A stretch of 22,888 nucleotides of DNA from a virus, in the IMG/VR virus record IMGVR_UViG_3300017748_000155, positions 1 to 22,888 of that record; one strand, 5' to 3'. Numbering within the stretch: position 1 is the stretch's first letter; every line of letters begins with the position of its first letter. Of the stretch, positions 16,253 through 22,888 are shown piece after piece. Under the pieces are notes generated by a model. It had not been told where the DNA came from and did not search any database. It worked only from the letters and a program-made list of their open reading frames with translations. A program made the translations under genes and the position numbers.

Positions 16253-19200
16253 ATGGAGGATTTAATACTATTTCAGTTTGCTGATGGTAGCGAACAAAAT
16301 GTACACATAGGTAGGATTGATGCTTTTAAGCAACAATACCCTGATGCTGTACAAATAGGTGAAATTCCCAAGCCAAGAGAAAAATCAGTGTATACTAAAA
16401 AAGTTTTTAGAGGTGGTGGTGATCCTAAGGACGGTATACGAGGCTTTGGTTTATATGAAGATGTTGAAACAGAAGATAATATAGACGAAAAAATATATCC
16501 TACAACAATGCCAGATGGTTCTACACAGAACTTATCACTTCTTGATCTGGCAGATCCCAAAATAAATACGAACTTAGAAGATGCTATAATAGCTGAAGAA
16601 GAAGCTTTAGATGATCCTAATATTTTTAAACCTTACCAACAACAACCAGATCCATTAGACGGTTTTGATAGCTGGACAACTGAGGGTATAGTTTATCCAA
16701 TGATACAGCCTTATGAAAAAGAGTTACAATTAAACAAAGAAAGGCTTAATGAATTAAGTAAGTTAGGTAAATTTGAAGGTGAAGAATATACTTGGAATAA
16801 TGATCCTAACAATGGTGGTACACTAGAGGTTCCTCAAGATATATTAGAAAAATACACTAGAGACCAGTTAAAGCAAGGTGTAAAAGGTAGAGAAATAGGT
16901 AAAATTTGGGAAGAGGTATTAGAAGACATGCCTAATGACCAGAAAGAGGCGAATACTTTAGCTAGAAAAAAAATATATGATGATGCTGATGCTGAAAACT
17001 ATGTAGTCGATACAGAAAAATTTATGATGAGACAGCAAGCTTTTGCTGATAATGAACAGTTTAAATCTGTGTTTGATTTTGAAAACAACGTTTTAGACAA
17101 TGAATTTACTTTTGAAAACCCTAATGACGAAAAAACTATAGAAATAAATGGAAAGCAAGTGCCATTATCTTTATACAAAAAATATACTACTAATCTTCCT
17201 TTTGTTCAAACAGAACAATTTAAATTAACAAAAGAATATGAAGATCTTTTTAAAAGAAGAGAAGCTATAGAGAACGTCGGTATAGAACTAGATTTATTAG
17301 GAAGAGATTGGAGTATGCTTTCTAAGTTTGGTTTTCTAGCTATGAAAGGAGCTGGTGACTTAATTGTTGGAGCTGGTGAATATTTAGAAGCTGGAGCAAA
17401 CATATTAAGGGATTTTGAAGGTGTTTCTATTCCTGGTGGAGGAACTGGTTTTGTTTATAGGGAAAAAGAAGGTAACGAGTTTAATACAATATCTAATTAC
17501 GCTAAAAAAAGAAGACAAAAGAACGCTAAATTAAAAGAAAAGTTTAGACCTGATCAAGAGTTTGGAGAAGCTTTTGATAGTCTTGAAAATTTTGTTGAGT
17601 TTTTTGTTGAAGAATCTGGTAGACAGCTACCTATATTTGCAGCGATAGCCGCTAGTGGTGGTGCAGCAAGCGCTTTAGGTGCTGGAACAGCGTTATCAGC
17701 TGCTACTTCAGCTACTACTCTAGGTGTAATGACTGGTGGTCAACAAATAGGTGATATTACTTATCAAGACTTTTTGCAAGGTGAAGCAGAAATAATGAAA
17801 TATGGTAAAGATTTAGAATATAACAACAGAGACTGGAACGATCTTGAAAAGTTTTTAATAGGTACTGGCTACGGTGCTGCTGAAGGTATATTAGGTACGG
17901 CACCTACTTTTTTATTAATGAAAAGAGGTAAAGATTTAATTACAGCATCTGGTATGAAAGGATTGCTAAACAAGAAAACAAGAGATATGTTTTTAAAAGA
18001 CCTTCCTAAAGAAATTGGTATTGGTGTATCTTTAGAAGCGCCTACGGAAGGTTTGACACAGCTTTTTCAAAATGGTCTAATGATTTCTATGGGTGATAAA
18101 AACGTTGATCTGTTTGACGGTGTAGGTCATGCAACTTTTGCTGGTGGTATGTTTGGTGGTTTATTGGGTGGTGGTTCTGTAGCTATGGGTATGGCTATGA
18201 ATAAAATGATGCCTAAAAAAGAAAAAATTGAATTACAAAAACAATTTGATGCTTTAGATGAATTAAAAACTAAATACAACGAGGCTTTTAATACAAAAAG
18301 TGATGGAAGTGATTTTAGAGTAAACCGTTTAAAGTTTTTAAAAGAAAAAATAAATGAAAGAAAAACTATTATAGATAGCAAGCTTGATGATTTTAATAAA
18401 ACTATTCAAAAAAGACTTGGAAACGGTAGAATATATGAAGAGTTTAAAGCTTTAAAAGCTGGTCAATACGATATAAGAGCTGAAGCTAATAGAATATATG
18501 AAGACCCAGAAATAACAGATGAATCTAAAAAAATATTAATAGACGACTTAGCTTATAAATATCAACTATATGACAATGCAATAAATACTTATTTAGGTAA
18601 AACAGATCCTAATAGATTTATAGCATTGGCAGAAAACGACAAAGAAAGATATAACAAAATACTAAAGCAAGCTGAAGACGTTTTAGTTAAAGATGGTAAA
18701 AAAATAACAGACGAAGCTGTACAAAAAAAAGCTTACGACATATATTTAAGAGAAGAAGTAGATACCGATATAAAGAAAACTCAAGAGATGTTAAAGAAAA
18801 CGTCTTTAAACACGGAGAACTTTATATTTGAAAACGAAAACCAAGCAAAAATAGCAGCTAGGGTAGCTTTAGCTGATCCTAATATAACTCAAGAAGAAAA
18901 AACATTTTGGGAAAATTTACTAAAAGCAGACGGTGGTATGAATGGTTTTGCTATGAGAGTAAATGATAAATACACGTGGGTCAATATAAAAGACTCAATG
19001 GTTGAAAACGAAAGAACTAACACAGCCACTCATGAAGCAGATCACATAGTTATGTGGAACTCTCTTTTAAAAGGTCAAGATTTTGATTGGCAAAAAATGG
19101 CAGATGAAATAGAGTTATTTTTAAAAGAAACAAATCCAGAGGTATACAATACTATATTTGGTATTAGCCCTTCACAAAGTGTTGAGAAAGGTAAAGACAA

Positions 19201-22200
19201 TAAACCTAAAGCAGAAGAAGTTGTAATAAACTTTATGGAGAGAATAAACGATATTGATTTATCTACGTTAGGTGGTAAAAGATTTATGCATTGGTTTGGT
19301 GGTGAGGTTAACAATGTTACTGGTGGTGATATAAACTGGAAAAACAACGATGATATTGTTTTATTTATAAGTCAATTAGCTAAGAAAATAGCTAATGGTG
19401 ATTTAACTAAAAACGATATAGAGCTATTAAGAAAAAGTGAATTACTAAATAAATATAAAATAGACAAGGCTGACGTTGAACAAACTGGTAAATCAGAGAG
19501 TACTTTATTTGAAAAAACAGAAGAGCTAGGTGCTAACTGGAGTAATTTAAGTGAAGATGAAAAAGTAAACAAAGCTCAACAAATAGGTTTGTATTGGGAA
19601 AACTTTTTAAACAAAAAAATAAAACAACAAATAACAGTTGATGAAACAGAACAGTTTGCTTTATTAAATAAGTTTTTAGGATTAGACACCGATCCTTCAC
19701 AAATGAAAAAATCATTTGGTTACAAAAGAGGTTTTATAGACATTGTAAAAAGATGGGATCCTGCTAAGAATAATTCATTAGCTGCGTGGATACAGTCAGC
19801 AAACAACTTACCAATGAGAATATTAGAATTAGCACAAGGTTCTAAAAGGTTTGGTAGGTTTGAATCTTCTATTGACGAACAAAGAGAAGGTAGCAGACCT
19901 ATCGATATTAAGGTCGAAGAAAATGTAGAGTTTGATCAAGTTAAAGATCAAGTAAACGAAGTTAGAAAATTATTAAATATAGAAAACAATTCTAAGCTAT
20001 ATAATAAAACCTTAGGTGATGTTACTAAAAAACTAACCGACGTTGAACTAAAGAATTTAGTTAAAGAAAACCCTAAGAAACTAAGACAAAACTTAAAAAA
20101 GAGTTTTGAAAAAGCTTTAGCTAAAGAAATATCTAACATTATAGGCACTCAAAAATCTCAAAAGTTTAAAGACTTTATAAACAATAAAGAAAACTTACAA
20201 AAAGTAATAGATTTACTAGGTGTTAAATATAGAAACAGGTTTCCTATGTTTACCAATGATGGCGGTAGAGCAAATGTAGCACAAAGTAAAATAATACAAG
20301 AGTCTGATCAAGGTTCTTTTATTAGTGATACTAAAGCTGGTAATCAAATATGGATGCCTAAAGACGTTAATAAAATGTCTGAGCAAGAAGTACAAGACAT
20401 AGCTAATGATTTTATACAAGGTAGAGAAACAAAATATAAGTCTTTAAAAAATGCTTTAGCTACAGAATTAGGTTTAGATGCTGTATTTACAGCGTTAGAA
20501 AAAAGTCCTAACCTACAAAACCAATATGATGGTTTAACGGGTAAATTAGCAGAGTCTATTAAGAGAAGTCCAGAGGCTGCTTTTAGCATGAGTAAACAAC
20601 AACAAGGTGATTTACTTAATGAATATTTAAAAGTAGCTAAAAACGGTACAAACAAAGCTGAGTACATGCGGGATGAGTTTGAAAACAATGATTTACTACA
20701 TTTATACGATAGAGCTAAAGCATACATAGAAAACAACGGTATTGATGGCCCAAACGGTTTTATACAAACTCTAACCAGTAAAAATCTTCCGTCAAAAATA
20801 GGCAAAACCATAAGACAAAAAGAAATAAAATGGATTAGAGACGGTGATTTTAAACAGTTTGAGCAATATCAAAAAGATATATTAAAATTAGCCGGCGTGT
20901 TAGATCCTAGGGTTTTAAAAATGTTTGGTATAGATTTTATGGGTATACATTACAGGCATTTAGATCCTGTAAAATTTAAAGCATTTATAAAAGAATTAGA
21001 AAATGCAGCTTCACAAGAAGCTGTTGATGATAAGTTTTCTTATTTATTAGAAAACATAGAAGATGTAATTAAAGTTGTTAACTCTGGTAAACTTGGCGAA
21101 ATAATAAAAGATATAAATGAAGCTGAATCTGTTAACGATAAGTTGCAAATAATGTTAACAAACTACGATGTTTTACAAGCAGCAAACGAAGCTAATACTG
21201 ATTTAAGAAATTATATAGCTTTAAAAATAAATGAAGCTAAATTAAGTAATGAAACCATTTATTTAATGCTTCAATCACAAACAAACATTATAAATGGTTT
21301 TAGAGCTTTAAGTACAATAGAACATTTTAGATTAATTGACGGTATACAGCAACCAGCAAAGATGAATCTACCATCAAAAATAGTTACTAGAACTAAAAAT
21401 GGAGTAAAAGCTAAAATACCAAATCCTAAATACAACGAGCAATTAAAAGCGTATTATGATAGTTGGAAAAAAATAAATGGTTATAACGAAGCTTTAAAAG
21501 ATAACGAAGGAGATCGCGATAAAGCTATAACAGATTTAAAAACTAAAAATGAACACCTAGGAGCTAATTCTGCGACAATGGGTGAATTAGCTGTGGCTTT
21601 ATTTTACAACCAAATAAAAACTGTAGAAGATGCCAACGAAATATTTAAAGATCACATAACTTTATTTAGCACTAACAAGGTTTTAAATGGTATTGATGAC
21701 GCCGGTGGTAAAGTCAACCAAGCTGCTGAATTTAGAGTTAACATGTTTATGACAGTTAACGAGGCAGGAAATCATTATCATATATCAGGTGTAAATTCTG
21801 CTGAATACATAAGAGATAAAAAAGCAAAAGAAATATTATCAAACGATATAAACAAAACATCTACAACTAGAAAAAACTTACAACAAGCTAATAGTAAGTC
21901 TGTAGCTAAAAAGAAAGGTATTAGTGTTTTTGATTTTGATGATACTTTAGCTAGAACAAAAAGTAAAATACTAGTTACATTAGATAATAAAAAGTTTAAA
22001 ATAGATGCCACTGAATTTGCTTTACAATCAGCTGATCTTGAAGCTGCTGGTGCTAAGTTTGATTTTAGTGAGTTTAACAAAGTTGTTGAAGGTGAAAAAG
22101 GTCTTTTAGCTGATTTAGCTTTGAAAAGAGCTGGTAAGTTTGGTACAGGTGATATATTTGTTTTAACAGCAAGACCACAAGAAGCAGCGTATGCTATACA

Positions 22201-22888
22201 CGCGTTTTTAAAAGGTATTGGTTTAAATATACCTATAGATAATATAACTGGACTAGAAGACGGTAGACCAGAGGCTAAAGCTGATTGGATTATAAACAAA
22301 GTATCTGAGGGTTATAATGACTTTTATTTTGCTGACGATGCTATTAAGAATATAAAAGCTGTATCTGATATATTAAAAGATGTAGATGTTAAAAGTAGAG
22401 TTGAATTAGCGTTTAGTAAATCTGATAATAAGTTTGAAGGAAAAATAAACCAAATAATAGAAAACCAAAGTGGAGTAAGAAAAGAAACAAAATACTCAGA
22501 GGTTGTAGCAAAAAGAAGAGGTGCTGATATAGGTAAATATGAAATGTTTATGCCAGCTTCAGCAGAAGACTTTGTAGGTTTATTAACTTATTTAACTGGT
22601 AAAGGCGAGAAGGGTAGTAAAGATAGACAATGGTTAATAGATAACTTAGCTAAACCATATTTTAAAAGTGTAGACGCTATAAATATAGCTAAAACTATTA
22701 TTAAAACTGATTACAATAAACTTTTAAAAGGTTATAAAAACATAGATAAAATACTAAATGATCTTATACCTAATGGTAACTTTACATATGATCAAGCTAT
22801 AAGGATTTATATATGGAATAAACAAGATCAACAAATACCTGGTTTGTCTAAAAGAGATATACTTGATGCCACTAAAGCTGTTATAAAA
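16253..22888 (+). CDS. Giant internal virion / polyvalent protein with peptidase and HAD domains (3' partial)
   Basis: The frame runs 2212 codons without a stop and leaves the window, so the C-terminus is missing. The N-terminus (FADGSEQNVHIGRIDAFKQQ then YPDAVQIGE) fits a pattern I know from giant phage virion proteins. Hydrophobic Gly/Ala-rich segments lie at about 460-507, 530-560 and 624-655 and could reach a membrane. HEADH at 927-931, with candidate third ligand E988 or E989, marks a zinc metallopeptidase-like domain. Residues ~1155-1210 (RWDPAKNNSLAAWIQSANNL) weakly resemble sigma-factor region 2. A HAD phosphatase domain spans ~1889-2050: D1894 and D1896 in DFDDT, T1972, K2009, and D2028/D2029 in FADD. 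After it comes a conserved-looking stretch (KYEMFMPASAEDFVGLLTYL). The likely role is ejection with the genome, followed by proteolytic or phosphatase action in the host. Individual domain activities are inferred from motifs. Confidence 0.82.
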   Translation, partial: MEDLILFQFADGSEQNVHIGRIDAFKQQYPDAVQIGEIPKPREKSVYTKKVFRGGGDPKDGIRGFGLYEDVETEDNIDEKIYPTTMPDGSTQNLSLLDLADPKINTNLEDAIIAEEEALDDPNIFKPYQQQPDPLDGFDSWTTEGIVYPMIQPYEKELQLNKERLNELSKLGKFEGEEYTWNNDPNNGGTLEVPQDILEKYTRDQLKQGVKGREIGKIWEEVLEDMPNDQKEANTLARKKIYDDADAENYVVDTEKFMMRQQAFADNEQFKSVFDFENNVLDNEFTFENPNDEKTIEINGKQVPLSLYKKYTTNLPFVQTEQFKLTKEYEDLFKRREAIENVGIELDLLGRDWSMLSKFGFLAMKGAGDLIVGAGEYLEAGANILRDFEGVSIPGGGTGFVYREKEGNEFNTISNYAKKRRQKNAKLKEKFRPDQEFGEAFDSLENFVEFFVEESGRQLPIFAAIAASGGAASALGAGTALSAATSATTLGVMTGGQQIGDITYQDFLQGEAEIMKYGKDLEYNNRDWNDLEKFLIGTGYGAAEGILGTAPTFLLMKRGKDLITASGMKGLLNKKTRDMFLKDLPKEIGIGVSLEAPTEGLTQLFQNGLMISMGDKNVDLFDGVGHATFAGGMFGGLLGGGSVAMGMAMNKMMPKKEKIELQKQFDALDELKTKYNEAFNTKSDGSDFRVNRLKFLKEKINERKTIIDSKLDDFNKTIQKRLGNGRIYEEFKALKAGQYDIRAEANRIYEDPEITDESKKILIDDLAYKYQLYDNAINTYLGKTDPNRFIALAENDKERYNKILKQAEDVLVKDGKKITDEAVQKKAYDIYLREEVDTDIKKTQEMLKKTSLNTENFIFENENQAKIAARVALADPNITQEEKTFWENLLKADGGMNGFAMRVNDKYTWVNIKDSMVENERTNTATHEADHIVMWNSLLKGQDFDWQKMADEIELFLKETNPEVYNTIFGISPSQSVEKGKDNKPKAEEVVINFMERINDIDLSTLGGKRFMHWFGGEVNNVTGGDINWKNNDDIVLFISQLAKKIANGDLTKNDIELLRKSELLNKYKIDKADVEQTGKSESTLFEKTEELGANWSNLSEDEKVNKAQQIGLYWENFLNKKIKQQITVDETEQFALLNKFLGLDTDPSQMKKSFGYKRGFIDIVKRWDPAKNNSLAAWIQSANNLPMRILELAQGSKRFGRFESSIDEQREGSRPIDIKVEENVEFDQVKDQVNEVRKLLNIENNSKLYNKTLGDVTKKLTDVELKNLVKENPKKLRQNLKKSFEKALAKEISNIIGTQKSQKFKDFINNKENLQKVIDLLGVKYRNRFPMFTNDGGRANVAQSKIIQESDQGSFISDTKAGNQIWMPKDVNKMSEQEVQDIANDFIQGRETKYKSLKNALATELGLDAVFTALEKSPNLQNQYDGLTGKLAESIKRSPEAAFSMSKQQQGDLLNEYLKVAKNGTNKAEYMRDEFENNDLLHLYDRAKAYIENNGIDGPNGFIQTLTSKNLPSKIGKTIRQKEIKWIRDGDFKQFEQYQKDILKLAGVLDPRVLKMFGIDFMGIHYRHLDPVKFKAFIKELENAASQEAVDDKFSYLLENIEDVIKVVNSGKLGEIIKDINEAESVNDKLQIMLTNYDVLQAANEANTDLRNYIALKINEAKLSNETIYLMLQSQTNIINGFRALSTIEHFRLIDGIQQPAKMNLPSKIVTRTKNGVKAKIPNPKYNEQLKAYYDSWKKINGYNEALKDNEGDRDKAITDLKTKNEHLGANSATMGELAVALFYNQIKTVEDANEIFKDHITLFSTNKVLNGIDDAGGKVNQAAEFRVNMFMTVNEAGNHYHISGVNSAEYIRDKKAKEILSNDINKTSTTRKNLQQANSKSVAKKKGISVFDFDDTLARTKSKILVTLDNKKFKIDATEFALQSADLEAAGAKFDFSEFNKVVEGEKGLLADLALKRAGKFGTGDIFVLTARPQEAAYAIHAFLKGIGLNIPIDNITGLEDGRPEAKADWIINKVSEGYNDFYFADDAIKNIKAVSDILKDVDVKSRVELAFSKSDNKFEGKINQIIENQSGVRKETKYSEVVAKRRGADIGKYEMFMPASAEDFVGLLTYLTGKGEKGSKDRQWLIDNLAKPYFKSVDAINIAKTIIKTDYNKLLKGYKNIDKILNDLIPNGNFTYDQAIRIYIWNKQDQQIPGLSKRDILDATKAVIK

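Noticed and set aside
16255-16259. GGAGG as a Shine-Dalgarno site
   Set aside because: It lies inside codons 1-3 of the giant gene and no plausible start codon follows at the right distance in a coding frame.
21778-22299. Minus-strand open frame of 173 codons
   Set aside because: It lies opposite the HAD domain, whose catalytic motifs prove that the + frame is coding; no independent support on the minus strand.
1-22888. Stop-codon reassignment (TAG or TGA read as amino acid), known in some crAss-like phages
   Set aside because: All genes are intact with standard stops, no frame is interrupted by TAG or TGA, and TAG ends the gene at 5831-6595.
1-22888. tRNA genes, CRISPR arrays, insertion sequences, long terminal repeats
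   Set aside because: Intergenic gaps are all under 80 bases and hold only AT-rich leaders and two hairpins; no cloverleaf, repeat-spacer or transposase pattern was seen.

Overview
The window looks like part of the virion-structure (late) module of a tailed bacteriophage, probably one with a short, podovirus-type tail and a marine or other aquatic Bacteroidetes (Flavobacteriia-like) host. The DNA is AT-rich (GC roughly one third by eye). All genes lie on the + strand and are tightly packed, and each ends with a normal TAA or TAG. No tRNA, rRNA, CRISPR array, transposase or integrase was seen. Almost no start codon has a Shine-Dalgarno sequence; starts are preceded by A/T-rich leaders, as is usual in Bacteroidetes and their phages. 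The host and family assignment is inference from protein patterns, initiation context and gene order, not from a database search.

Layout: (1) 2-2260, portal protein, cut off at its 5' end by the window edge. (2) 2287-3555, very acidic Lys/Glu-rich protein, probable scaffold. (3) 3587-4954, major capsid protein. (4) 4970-4996, strong hairpin, probable terminator. (5) 5033-5770, 245-aa conserved-looking protein of unknown function. (6) 5785-5809, second hairpin. (7) 5831-6595 and 6598-7713, two head-tail connector or ring-type proteins; the second carries an extra N-terminal beta domain. (8) 7719-13907, 2062-aa tail-tip or 'muzzle'/stabilisation-like protein. (9) 13917-14243, small beta-rich protein. 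(10) 14283-14888 and 14893-16236, two probable internal (ejection) virion proteins. (11) 16253 to the window end, one uninterrupted reading frame of 2212 codons with no stop: a giant internal virion protein missing its C-terminus.

The genes describe a capsid assembled on a portal and scaffold, joined through ring proteins to a large beta-rich tail nozzle, with internal proteins that would be expelled with the DNA. The most interesting object is the giant last protein. It combines a zinc-peptidase motif (HEADH, residues 927-931), a weak sigma-factor-like segment (about 1155-1210), hydrophobic Gly/Ala-rich segments (about 460-655) and a complete-looking HAD phosphatase domain (about 1889-2050, with DFDDT, LTARP, a lysine and FADD). 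It therefore resembles a 'polyvalent' injected effector protein.

A second clear signal is codon use. The capsid gene has no ATA isoleucine codon although ATA is the favoured isoleucine codon in most neighbouring genes, which points to selection for very high expression.
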